Positions 25,578-33,659 of a DNA stretch of 40,397 bases are shown here, piece by piece. The DNA lies in assembly GCA_015487165.1 (NCBI GenBank), contig WFQE01000267.1, positions 1 to 40,397 of the forward strand, read 5' to 3'. Position 1 is the first letter of the stretch. Each line of letters begins with the position of its first letter. This DNA is from Paracoccaceae bacterium. GTDB taxonomy: Bacteria; Pseudomonadota; Alphaproteobacteria; Rhodobacterales; Rhodobacteraceae. The notes under the pieces were generated by a model. The model made no database searches, was not told the origin of the DNA, and worked only from the letters and a program-made list of their open reading frames with translations. A program made the position numbers and the translations under genes.

Positions 25578-26285
25578 TCAGCAATGGTTAATGGCGACAG
25601 ATTCCCCCATTTGCAGGCCGTGAACAGAAATATCGCAGGAAAACCCCATGATCTCGACCCCCTGCGTGGTGGCTTGCCGGCAGGCGCGGGCATAGGCCGG
25701 GTCTATGTCTGCAGCCACCGAAACCTGCGTGCAGTCCGTTCGCTGAACCAGATACAACATCACCGCACGATCCCCCTGCCCCGCCATGTTCGCCAGCTCT
25801 TCCAGGTGTCGCGCGCCGCGTTTTGTCACCGCGTCGGGAAATTCTGCCACACCAGGCTGGCGGCTTAACGTTACCGACTTGACCTCGACCCAGATATTCG
25901 CCCCCCCTGCCCCGCTCAGCAGAAAATCGACGCGGCTGCCCTGGCCATAGCGCACCTCGCGCCTGACCTCGGCGCCATGCGGCAACCCCGGCACGCGCCC
26001 CATGCGCAGGGCCTCTTCGACCACGCGGTTGGCCATGGCGGTGTCGACACAGGCCATGTGGCCACCATCCAGTTCGACCAGTTTCCAGCTGTAGCGCAGC
26101 TTGCGTTTTGGATCATCGTTACGGTCAACCCAGATGCGGGCGCCCGGCGTTGCCAACCCTGTCATGGCGCCCGGGTTGGCGCAATGGGCGGTTGCCTGCG
26201 TGCCATCTTCCAGCACGATATCGGCCAGAAAGCGTTTGTATCGCCGGATCAGGGTTGCCGGCATCAATGGGGTTTGAAACTGCAT
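25578..26285 (-). CDS. sfsA: SfsA family DNA-binding protein / putative nuclease
   Basis: A 235-residue SfsA protein: the start FQTPLMPATLIRRYKRFLADI, then AHCANPGAMTGL and VDFLLSGAGGANIWVEVKSVTL, a restriction-endonuclease-like fold with the acidic catalytic set. The E-x-K in VEVKSVTL is visible at about 134-136. E. coli SfsA was named for sugar fermentation stimulation. Its physiological substrate is uncertain. Divergent from the cinA-like gene across 47 bp and upstream of map. Confidence 0.93.
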   Translation of the reverse strand: MQFQTPLMPATLIRRYKRFLADIVLEDGTQATAHCANPGAMTGLATPGARIWVDRNDDPKRKLRYSWKLVELDGGHMACVDTAMANRVVEEALRMGRVPGLPHGAEVRREVRYGQGSRVDFLLSGAGGANIWVEVKSVTLSRQPGVAEFPDAVTKRGARHLEELANMAGQGDRAVMLYLVQRTDCTQVSVAADIDPAYARACRQATTQGVEIMGFSCDISVHGLQMGESVAINHC

Positions 26286-26332
26286 TGAACGGACCTATAC
26301 CGAAACAGGACCGGACGACAAGAAGGTGCGAA

Positions 26333-27067
26333 ATGGCCAACCCCACCGCGGCAATGCTGGTAATCGGAGACGAAATCCTTTCGGGCCGCACGCGCGACAG
26401 CAACCTGCATTTCCTGGCACAACAGCTGACAGACGCCGCGATCGACCTGAAAGAGGCCCGTGTCGTGGCCGACGACCATGACGCCATCAAGACGGCAGTG
26501 CAGGAACTGGCCGCGCGCTGGGATCATGTGTTCACCAGTGGCGGCATCGGCCCGACCCATGACGATATCACCGCCGATGCAATCGCCGACGCGTTCGGCC
26601 GCCATATCGACGTGCGCGAAGATGCCCGCGCCCTGCTGCAGGCCTATTACGACCGCAGCGGGATCACGATGAACGAATCGCGCCTGCGCATGGCGCGCAT
26701 TCCCGATGGCGCGACGCTGATCGACAACCCGGTTTCAGTGGCGCCCGGATTTACGATTGAAAACGTGCACGTGATGGCCGGAGTGCCCGCCGTGTTCGAG
26801 GCGATGGTTGCCTCGGTTCTGCCAGGCATCAAGGGTGGCGACCCGCTGCTTTCCAGAACCATCCGCGTCAACCGCCCCGAAGGCGACATAGCCGGCCCGC
26901 TGGCTGAAATGGCGGCGCGGCATCCAAAGGTTTCGGTCGGCTCATACCCTTTTATCCTGAACAGCCGTTTCGGCAGCAACATCGTGTTCCGCAGCAGCGA
27001 TGCGCAGGCACTTGAGGCAGCGGTCAAGGATTTTCTGACCCTGATGCCCGAAGGGTTTGAACCTTGA
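26333..27067 (+). CDS. CinA-type molybdopterin-binding (MoCF) domain protein
   Basis: A 244-residue protein consisting only of the N-terminal MoCF_biosynth domain of CinA (competence/damage-inducible protein A), without the C-terminal NMN amidohydrolase domain. Typical motifs are GDEILSGRTRDSN at about 11-23 and FTSGGIGPTHDDITADA at about 66-82. Family members of this single-domain type can have nucleotide pyrophosphatase activity; the reaction here is not known. The ATG at 26333 is chosen because it begins the domain; the upstream frame is sfsA shadow. Its stop overlaps the next gene's start. Confidence 0.88.
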   Translation: MANPTAAMLVIGDEILSGRTRDSNLHFLAQQLTDAAIDLKEARVVADDHDAIKTAVQELAARWDHVFTSGGIGPTHDDITADAIADAFGRHIDVREDARALLQAYYDRSGITMNESRLRMARIPDGATLIDNPVSVAPGFTIENVHVMAGVPAVFEAMVASVLPGIKGGDPLLSRTIRVNRPEGDIAGPLAEMAARHPKVSVGSYPFILNSRFGSNIVFRSSDAQALEAAVKDFLTLMPEGFEP

Positions 27068-27789
27068 CCGCCGCACCCGATCAGGCCCGGATGTTTGGCG
27101 CACTCGAAGCCACATGGCCCCCCGCAAAACGCTTTCGCCTCGGGCCGTGGGTGATTCGCGACGGCAAAGGCGGGGGCAAGCGGGTTTCGGCGGCGACAGC
27201 CGACCTGCCCGTGACCGATGCCGATATCGAAATGGCAGAACGGCAGATGCGTTCGACACGGCAGACCCCGCTGTTCATGGTCGCGGAGGGGCAGGACAAG
27301 CTGGATCGGCTGCTTGCCGCGCGCGGCTATCAGGTCGTCGATCCCTCGCTGATCTTCAGTGCCGACATCAATGACCTGTCACTGCCCGAGATTGCTCCGC
27401 TTGATGCCATCCCCTGCGCACAACCCTTGTCTCTGATGGAAGAAATCTGGCAGCAGGGCGGCATTGGCCCCGCGCGTCTTGCGGTGATGCAGCGTGCACA
27501 AGGGCCCAAAACCTGGATCTTCGGGCGCGCGAATGACCGGCCTGCGGGGGTGGCATTCGTCGCCATAGACGGTGATATTGCAATGCTGCATGCGCTTGAG
27601 GTTGTCGCGCAGGCACGGCGCGCGGGTGCGGGTCGACGGATCATGGCACGCGCCGCCATCTGGGCCGCCGAAAATGGCGCGCGCCATCTGTCCGTCGTGA
27701 CCACCGGCAGGAATCTGCCTGCGCAGGGATTGTTCTCTGGCATCGGGATGCAGGTTGTTGGTAAATATCATTATCGAACAAAGGAATGA
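27064..27789 (+). CDS. GNAT-family N-acetyltransferase
   Basis: A 241-residue acetyltransferase. The acetyl-CoA region is at about 155-215, with ALEVVAQARRAGAGRRIMARAA as the R/Q-x-x-G-x-G/A type loop (RRAGAGRR). Substrate unknown. The start is a TTG overlapping the previous stop (27064-27067) with GAAGGG 8 nt upstream. An ATG at 27091 gives a family-like MFGALEATWPP start and is a plausible alternative, nine residues shorter. Confidence 0.87.
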   Translation: MTAAPDQARMFGALEATWPPAKRFRLGPWVIRDGKGGGKRVSAATADLPVTDADIEMAERQMRSTRQTPLFMVAEGQDKLDRLLAARGYQVVDPSLIFSADINDLSLPEIAPLDAIPCAQPLSLMEEIWQQGGIGPARLAVMQRAQGPKTWIFGRANDRPAGVAFVAIDGDIAMLHALEVVAQARRAGAGRRIMARAAIWAAENGARHLSVVTTGRNLPAQGLFSGIGMQVVGKYHYRTKE

Positions 27790-27798
27790 GTCCCGACC

Positions 27799-28374
27799 TT
27801 GAGCACCGCCGACAAACCCATCCACGCGCTTGACCTGCCGCAGGTCGATCCGCTTCCGCCGGAAACCCAGCGATATTTCGACATCTGTGTTGAAAAGCTG
27901 GGATTCGTTCCCAATGTATTGCGGGCGTTTGCCTTTGATATCGACAAGCTGAACGCCTTCACCGCGATGTATAACGACCTCATGTTGGGGCCAAGCGGTC
28001 TTAGCAAGCTGGAACGCGAAATGATCGCCGTGGTGGTGTCGTCCATAAACCATTGTTTCTATTGCCTCACGGCCCATGGTGCCGCCGTGCGCCAGCTTTC
28101 GGGCGACCCGATTCTGGGCGAGGCGCTGGTGATGAACTATCGCGCCGCCGATCTGTCGCCCCGCCACAAGGCAATGCTGGATTTCGCGGCCAAGCTGACC
28201 GAAGAAAGCCACAAGATCGAAGAGGCCGACCGCCAGGCATTGCGGGACGCGGGCTTTTCCGATCGCGACATCTGGGACATCTCGGCCGTGGCCGCATTCT
28301 TCAACATGTCGAATCGTTTGTCCTCGGCAGTGGATAAGCAACCAAATATCGAGTATCATTCACAAAACCGATGA
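27799..28374 (+). CDS. AhpD/carboxymuconolactone decarboxylase-like peroxidase-related protein
   Basis: A 191-residue all-alpha protein of the AhpD-like superfamily. The redox motif is CFYC with a following histidine (C86, C89, H93) in SSINHCFYCLTAHG, characteristic of peroxidase-related members that reduce peroxide or recycle a partner thiol. The start is a TTG at 27799; the nearest Shine-Dalgarno-like AAGGA is 13 nt upstream, longer than usual, so the start is uncertain. The stop overlaps the next gene's ATG by 4 bp. Confidence 0.88.
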   Translation: MSTADKPIHALDLPQVDPLPPETQRYFDICVEKLGFVPNVLRAFAFDIDKLNAFTAMYNDLMLGPSGLSKLEREMIAVVVSSINHCFYCLTAHGAAVRQLSGDPILGEALVMNYRAADLSPRHKAMLDFAAKLTEESHKIEEADRQALRDAGFSDRDIWDISAVAAFFNMSNRLSSAVDKQPNIEYHSQNR

Positions 28375-29318
28375 AGTTGAACGCGCTCATATGTTGCTTG
28401 ATGGTCAGCGCGACGCCTGCTCTTGGGGCGTCGGGGCCGGTCTTGCAATTTCCGGACGGGGCTGTTCGCGCGTATAGCGAGGCCCGTCCGCTGGCGAGCC
28501 TGCAACTTCCGGTCGGTCCATACCGAAACGGCACGATAACCACCGAACCTGTCGAAGGCGCGCTCGTGCGCGAGGTCTGGAAGACGTCGCCCGGGGATAT
28601 CGCTACAATCGCCCTGCTCAAACCCCTGCGGGAAAGGCTGACAAGCGAGGGCTTCAAGATCATATTCGAATGCGAAACACGCGATTGCGGCGGATTTGAT
28701 TTCAGGTTCAACCCCGCGATCCTGGATGAACCCGACATGCATGTGGATCTGGGTGACTATCGTTACCTGGCAGCGGTTCGCGACACGGACAAAGGCGAAG
28801 AATACATAAGCCTGGTCGTCAGCCGCAGTTCCGAGCGGGGCTTTGTGCAGGTGACCCATGTTTCCGAAGGAACCGTGGACGAACCCCGAATCACCGTATC
28901 TACAAAACAATCCCCAAGCGACGAAATCGCCATTCCCGCCGACAGCATAGGCGACATGTTGCTAAAGAACGGCTCTGTTGTTCTTGACGGGCTGGTTTTT
29001 GCCAAAGGCTCTGCCAAGCTTGATGGCAAACCCTCGGCTTCGCTGCGTGAACTGGCCGAGTTTCTGAACAGAAACCCCGGCATGACCGTGGCGCTTGTCG
29101 GGCATACGGATGCGTCGGGTTCCATGAAACGCAATGTCGTGCTGTCACAGGAACGGGCAGCCGCCGTCATGGCCCGGCTCGTGGAAACCTATGGCGTGGA
29201 TCCCAAACAGGTTTCCGCTGAAGGTGTCGGATTTCTTGCGCCGCGCGCACCCAATACCACCCCCAAGGGTCGCGAGATGAACCGGCGGGTCGAAGTGGTT
29301 CTGGTGTCGATAAAGTAA
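28371..29318 (+). CDS. OmpA-family envelope protein
   Basis: A 315-residue exported protein. A signal peptide runs to about residue 20 (ALGASG); no lipobox is convincing. Residues 25-190 form a family-unspecific domain (about 40-175, with CETRDCGG); residues about 205-315 are the OmpA C-terminal peptidoglycan-binding domain with VALVGHTDASG, LSQERAAAVMARL and RGREMNRRVEV-like end (GREMNRRVEVVLV). It overlaps the AhpD-like gene by 4 bp, so the two are made together. The domain should anchor it to peptidoglycan; the N-terminal function is unknown. Confidence 0.88.
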   Translation: MKLNALICCLMVSATPALGASGPVLQFPDGAVRAYSEARPLASLQLPVGPYRNGTITTEPVEGALVREVWKTSPGDIATIALLKPLRERLTSEGFKIIFECETRDCGGFDFRFNPAILDEPDMHVDLGDYRYLAAVRDTDKGEEYISLVVSRSSERGFVQVTHVSEGTVDEPRITVSTKQSPSDEIAIPADSIGDMLLKNGSVVLDGLVFAKGSAKLDGKPSASLRELAEFLNRNPGMTVALVGHTDASGSMKRNVVLSQERAAAVMARLVETYGVDPKQVSAEGVGFLAPRAPNTTPKGREMNRRVEVVLVSIK

Positions 29319-29366
29319 CGGCAAGGCGCTGTTCATTTCCTGACTTGCGACACCCCCAACAAAGGA

Positions 29367-29400
29367 GGGGCCCGGCCCTGCAAAGCAACGGCCAGACCCC
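29367..29400. terminator. GC-rich hairpin between convergent OmpA and LysR genes
   Basis: GGGG (29367-29370) and GGCC (29374-29377) can pair with GGCC (29390-29393) and CCCC (29397-29400), with a 3x3 internal loop and a TGC/GCA inner pairing. There is no T-tract on either side, so it may terminate poorly or protect 3' ends. Confidence 0.35.
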
Positions 29401-29432
29401 CTGCACCTTACGCGGTGTGGGTTATTGGCGCC

Positions 29433-30338
29433 CTACCATTCTTCGGGGCCCTTGTTCTTGAAGTATTCGACCAGGAAATCGATGAATGCGCGCAGCTTGG
29501 GCTGTGTATAGCGCCCCGGCGGGTAAACCGCGTAAATGCCGCGTTTTTCGACCGGCAGCTCGGGCATGGCCTCTTCCAGCAGACCCAGCGAAAGCTTTTC
29601 GTAATAGAGGAAGCTGGGCAGATAGGCGATGCCAAGGCCGGCGGCGGCGGCGGTCAGCAATGACTGGCCGTCATTCACCGTCAGGCAACCGCTGGTGCGG
29701 ATCTGGCGCAGCTCGCCGCTGGGCGAGGTCAGTTTCCATACGCTGCCGCTTGACTGGTTCGAATAGTGCAGCAGCATATGTTCGTTCAGATCGTCAATAC
29801 GGGCCGGCTTGCCGTGCTTTTCGAAATATTCGGGCGAGCCGACCATTTTCATGTTCGCTTCGGTCAGCTTGCGGGCGCGCAGGGTGCTATCTTCCATTTC
29901 GCCGATGCGGATGGCCAGATCGAAACCTTCCGAGATCAGCTCGACATAACGGTTGTTCAAGACAAGGTTGACGTTGATTTCGGGATACTGGTGCAAAAAG
30001 CGGCCCAGCGCGTTCGACATGTGGTTGACGCCAAAATCGGTCGGTGCAGACAGGCGCAACGACCCGCTTGGCGCCGCCTGCATGGCCGTAACCATGGCGT
30101 CTGCCTCGCTTGCGTCATTCAGAACGCGGCGCGCCTTGTCATAATAGGCCAGGCCGATTTCCGTCGGGCTGACCCTTCGCGTCGTGCGGTTCAAAAGACG
30201 CGCGCCAAGGCGTGCCTCCAGAGAGGATACATGTTTAGAAACTGCAGATTTCGAAATACCCATCTTGCGTGCCGCGTCGGTAAACCCACCTTGGTCTACC
30301 ACGCTTGCGAACGCTTCCATTTCCGTTAGCCGATCCAT
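29433..30338 (-). CDS. LysR-family transcriptional regulator
   Basis: A 301-residue LTTR. The HTH is at residues 1-60 (MEAFASVVDQGGFTDAARKM, SKSAVSKHVSSLEARLGARL). The ligand domain (about 90-300) has TDFGVNHMSNAL, AIRIGEM and LIPEG-free ordinary spacing, ending in a common FIDFLVEYFKN motif. It resembles the DsdC/CrgA-type group that controls oxidoreductases, but no target is evident in the window. The upstream region faces rimP across 451 bp and could contain its own binding site. AGGGTGAGAAA before the ATG is a fair ribosome site. Confidence 0.93.
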   Translation of the reverse strand: MDRLTEMEAFASVVDQGGFTDAARKMGISKSAVSKHVSSLEARLGARLLNRTTRRVSPTEIGLAYYDKARRVLNDASEADAMVTAMQAAPSGSLRLSAPTDFGVNHMSNALGRFLHQYPEINVNLVLNNRYVELISEGFDLAIRIGEMEDSTLRARKLTEANMKMVGSPEYFEKHGKPARIDDLNEHMLLHYSNQSSGSVWKLTSPSGELRQIRTSGCLTVNDGQSLLTAAAAGLGIAYLPSFLYYEKLSLGLLEEAMPELPVEKRGIYAVYPPGRYTQPKLRAFIDFLVEYFKNKGPEEW

Positions 30339-30789
30339 TTTCTCACCCTGTCTAATGAGGAATTGTTGCCATTTAGCCAGTGGAATTGGGCATCAATTTG
30401 GAAACAACCGGACAATTGCGGGCCTTTTTTGGCCACTGTGCCGTAAACTGGCAATCTTGTGTCGCAATGTTTCGTTTTGATGAACAATTCAGCAAATTCC
30501 TCTTTTTGTTACACACCCGAACAAGGCTCTGCCCCGGCGCGTTCAACAGGTGTAGCGCCGGAATTCGGCGGTCTCTTGGTCGAATTGTGTCGAAATCTCG
30601 ATTGTGTGAACAATCTTTCCGGCGCCGTGCCGCTGATGCCCCTCGGCTTTCTCTTGCCAATCCCCGCCCGGACGCCTATATGACACTCAACAGCGGCAAG
30701 ACTGGCTTCCACCCCCAGCCTTCCACCGGAAATTCTGACGGGCCGCGCGCCCGTTTTTTTGTGCCCGTCATTTTCAGACAGGAATCCAG
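30339..30789. other. 451-bp divergent intergenic region between the LysR regulator and rimP
   Basis: The largest gene-free stretch in the window. It holds a palindromic GGCCTTTTTTGGCC near 30421, an AT-rich part (about 30370-30520) where the LysR promoter and operator are expected, and the terminator at 30738-30760. A poor TTGTGT...AACAAT pair near 30586-30610 could be a rimP promoter. Open frames crossing it (for example 30380-30853 on the plus strand) lack start context and homology, and I reject them. No tRNA was recognised, unlike E. coli, where metY precedes rimP. Confidence 0.5.
30738..30760 (+). terminator. Intrinsic terminator in the rimP leader (candidate attenuator)
   Basis: ACGGGC (30738-30743) pairs with GCCCGT (30749-30754) around a 5-nt CGCGC loop, followed by TTTTTT. 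It ends about 30 bp before the rimP ATG, so transcripts from the leader would stop before the operon unless antiterminated. A second perfect partner, GCCCGTCA (30763-30770), can pair with TGACGGGC (30736-30743) after read-through. A rimP-leader attenuator is known from gammaproteobacteria; similarity here is in position and design only. Confidence 0.8.
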
Positions 30790-31365
30790 ATGTCCGACCT
30801 CATTGCCAAAGCGGCAATCGACAAGCGCCTTGCAGAAATCGTCCGCCCCCTGATCGAGGGGCTGGGCTTTGAACTTGTGCGCATCCGCCTGATGGCGGGC
30901 AAGAAGGCGACGCTTCAGATCATGGCCGATCGTCCCGATGGCGGGATCGAGGTGGATGACTGCGCCGAGATCTCTTCGGCCGTTTCCGCCGTGCTGGATG
31001 TCGAAGACCCGATCGAGGGCGAATATACGCTCGAGGTTTCCTCGCCCGGCATCGACCGCCCGCTGACCCGCCTCAAGGATTTCGATGCCTGGGAAGGCTA
31101 TGACGCCAAGTTGGAAACGTCCGAACTGATCGACGGGCGCAAGCGTTTTCGTGGTATCCTGCGCGGGACCGAAGGCGACGAGGTGTTGATCGAGATCCCC
31201 GAAGGCGTGATCGGCCTGAAATTCGACTGGCTGGTCGAGGCCAAGCTGATCCTGACCGACGAGCTGATCGCCGAAATGCTGAAGGCGCGCAAGATGCAGG
31301 GCCTGGATGAGGCCGCCTTTGACGAAATTGAAACAGACGAAACCCCACAAGAGGACAAATCATGA
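30790..31365 (+). CDS. rimP: Ribosome maturation factor RimP
   Basis: A 191-residue 30S assembly factor. The N-terminal [15 protein letters not shown] and the [27 protein letters not shown] signature (residues about 60-90) identify it. The C-terminus is acidic. CAGGA is 8 nt upstream of the ATG at 30790. The stop overlaps the nusA ATG by 4 bp. It opens the rimP-nusA-ylxR-infB operon. Confidence 0.96.
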   Translation: MSDLIAKAAIDKRLAEIVRPLIEGLGFELVRIRLMAGKKATLQIMADRPDGGIEVDDCAEISSAVSAVLDVEDPIEGEYTLEVSSPGIDRPLTRLKDFDAWEGYDAKLETSELIDGRKRFRGILRGTEGDEVLIEIPEGVIGLKFDWLVEAKLILTDELIAEMLKARKMQGLDEAAFDEIETDETPQEDKS

Positions 31366-32978
31366 GCATTACCAGTGCAAACAGGCTTGAGCTGCTGCAG
31401 ATCGCCGACGCGGTCGCGCGCGAAAAGCTGATCGACCCGGATCTGGTGATCGAGGCAATGGAGGAATCCATGGCCCGCGCCGCCAAGTCGCGCTATGGGG
31501 CCGAGCTTGAAATTCACGCCCATATCGACCGCAAGACCGGCGAACTGACCATGACCCGCGTGCGCCATGTGGTGGACGAGGTTGAAAACCATTTTACCGA
31601 AATGACGGTCGAAGACGCCCGCGCCTATCTGGACGACCCAAAGGTCGGTGACGAGATCGTCGAGGAACTGCCGCCGATGGATTTCGGCCGCATCGCCGCG
31701 CAAAGCGCCAAGCAGGTCATCCTGCAAAAGGTGCGCGAGGCCGAACGTGCCCGCCAATACGCCGAATTCAAGGATCGCGTCGGCGAAATCATCAACGGTA
31801 TCGTCAAGCGCGTCGAATACGGCAATGTCATTGTCGATGTCGGCCGGGGCGAGGCCGTGCTGCGCCGCGACCAGCTGATCAACCGTGAAAGCTTTCGCAC
31901 CGGCGACCGCGTGCGGGCCTATATCCGCGAGGTCCGCGAAGAAACCCGCGGCCCGCAGATCTTTCTTTCGCGCACAGCGCCCGAATTCATGGCCGAACTG
32001 TTCAAGATGGAAGTGCCCGAAATCTATGACGGCATCATCGAAATCAAGGCCGTCGCCCGCGACCCCGGCTCGCGCGCCAAGATCGGCGTTGTTTCCTACG
32101 ACAACTCGATCGACCCGGTCGGTGCCTGTGTCGGCATGCGTGGCAGCCGCGTTCAGGCGGTGGTGAACGAATTGCAGGGTGAAAAGATCGACATCATCCC
32201 CTGGAGCGAGGACGCCCCGACCTTCCTTGTCAACGCGCTGCAACCTGCCGAAGTGACCAAGGTCGTGCTGGACGAAGACGCAAACCGCGTCGAGGTGGTC
32301 GTGCCCGACGATCAGCTTTCGCTGGCCATCGGCCGTCGCGGGCAAAACGTGCGCCTTGCCAGCCAGCTGACCGGCTTTGACATCGACATCCTGACCGAGG
32401 CCGAGGAATCCGAGCGTCGCCAGGCCGAATTTGCCGAACGCACCAAACTGTTCATGGACACCCTCAACGTCGATGAAATGGTTGCCCAGCTGCTGGTCTC
32501 CGAGGGCTTTTCCTCGCTTGAAGAGGTCGCCTATGTCGAAATGGACGAATTGCTTTCGATCGACGGCTTTGACGAGGAAACCGCCGAGGAACTTCAGGCG
32601 CGCGCGCGTGAATGTATCGAGGAACAGCATGCCAAGGCGATCGCCAAGGCCCGCGAGCTTGGTGTCGAGGACAGCCTGTTCGCCTTCGAGGGGCTGACCC
32701 CCGAAATGTTCGTGGCGCTTGCCGAGGATGGCGTCAAGACGCTGGAAGATTTCGCGACATTGGCCGACTGGGAACTTGCCGGCGGCTATACCACCGTCGA
32801 TGGCGAACGCGTCAAGGATGACGGCATTCTCGAACCTTTCGACATGTCGCTGGAAGAGGCCCAGAACCTGATCATGACCGCGCGTATCCAGCTGGGCTGG
32901 GTCGATCCCGCGGATCTGGAAACTGACGAGGAAGAAACCGAAGGCGACAGCGAAACCACAGAGGAGGCCGAGGCCTGA
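31362..32978 (+). CDS. nusA: Transcription termination/antitermination protein NusA
   Basis: A 538-residue RNA polymerase-binding factor that adjusts pausing, termination and antitermination. The order is an N-terminal domain ([15 protein letters not shown]), S1 domain at about 135-200 ([13 protein letters not shown]), KH1/KH2 at about 225-345 ([37 protein letters not shown]), then two acidic repeats to about 515. The tail, rich in Glu and Asp, is usual in alphaproteobacteria. ATGA overlap with rimP. The operon is plausibly NusA-autoregulated through the upstream terminator, as described for E. coli. Confidence 0.97.
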   Translation: MSITSANRLELLQIADAVAREKLIDPDLVIEAMEESMARAAKSRYGAELEIHAHIDRKTGELTMTRVRHVVDEVENHFTEMTVEDARAYLDDPKVGDEIVEELPPMDFGRIAAQSAKQVILQKVREAERARQYAEFKDRVGEIINGIVKRVEYGNVIVDVGRGEAVLRRDQLINRESFRTGDRVRAYIREVREETRGPQIFLSRTAPEFMAELFKMEVPEIYDGIIEIKAVARDPGSRAKIGVVSYDNSIDPVGACVGMRGSRVQAVVNELQGEKIDIIPWSEDAPTFLVNALQPAEVTKVVLDEDANRVEVVVPDDQLSLAIGRRGQNVRLASQLTGFDIDILTEAEESERRQAEFAERTKLFMDTLNVDEMVAQLLVSEGFSSLEEVAYVEMDELLSIDGFDEETAEELQARARECIEEQHAKAIAKARELGVEDSLFAFEGLTPEMFVALAEDGVKTLEDFATLADWELAGGYTTVDGERVKDDGILEPFDMSLEEAQNLIMTARIQLGWVDPADLETDEEETEGDSETTEEAEA

Positions 32979-33002
32979 TTCTTCAGGCTTCGGAGCAAGC
33001 CC

Positions 33003-33659
33003 GTGACGCGCGGCGGCCGGAAAAAACAACAGTCCGAACCCGAGCGCCGGTGCATTGTCACCGGGGCTACGGGGTCGTGCGCCGGCATGATCCGTTTCGT
33101 CGTCGGGCCCGAGGGTGAAATCACGCCTGACATCGCCGGCAACCTTCCGGGGCGCGGCATTTGGGTCACTTCGCGGCGCGAAATGTTGCAAAAGGCCGTG
33201 GATAAACGGCTTTTCGCGCGGGCTGCGCGTCAGGCGGTTGTGATTCCCGATGACCTTGTGGTAAGGACGGAAACCCTCCTTGCGCGTCGCGTCGTCAGCT
33301 TGCTGTCGCTCGCCCGCAAGAGCGGGCAAGCAATCGCCGGATTCGAGAAGGTCAAGGAGGCCATCACCTCTGGCGCGGCTGACGTGCTGTTGCAGGCTTG
33401 CGACGGCTCGGAAGGCCAAAAGCGGAAAATTCGCCCGCCAAAAGGTGAAAACAGCCTTGTTTCCTGCCTTTCTGGCCGTGAATTGGGTTTGGCTTTCGGG
33501 CGGGAAAATGTGATACATGCCGCGCTTGCCGCTGGCGGACTGTGTGATCGTATTGTAGAGGAAGCCTCGAGACTTGCAGGCTTTCGCCAAATTGGTGCCC
33601 TTGGCAAGGCAGATGCATCCGGCACGGGGCCGGAACAAGAAGGTGTTAAAGACGTATGA
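33003..33659 (+). CDS. YlxR (DUF448) RNA-binding protein with L7Ae-like C-terminal domain
   Basis: A 218-residue protein. Residues about 8-85 carry the YlxR fold ([31 protein letters not shown]). Residues about 95-200 resemble an L7Ae/L30e domain ([18 protein letters not shown]). The two-domain form is common in alphaproteobacteria; both parts bind RNA in relatives, though the exact role is unsettled. The start is GTG at 33003 with CGGAGC upstream. ATGA overlap with infB. Confidence 0.93.
   Translation: MTRGGRKKQQSEPERRCIVTGATGSCAGMIRFVVGPEGEITPDIAGNLPGRGIWVTSRREMLQKAVDKRLFARAARQAVVIPDDLVVRTETLLARRVVSLLSLARKSGQAIAGFEKVKEAITSGAADVLLQACDGSEGQKRKIRPPKGENSLVSCLSGRELGLAFGRENVIHAALAAGGLCDRIVEEASRLAGFRQIGALGKADASGTGPEQEGVKDV

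Noticed and set aside
30421-30450. GGCCTTTTTTGGCC palindrome as a terminator or operator
   Set aside because: Too short a stem and T-run position is inside the loop; nothing else supports a role.
30380-30853. A 157-codon plus-strand frame between LysR and rimP
   Set aside because: Overlaps the rimP start and runs through the terminator; no convincing start context or homology.
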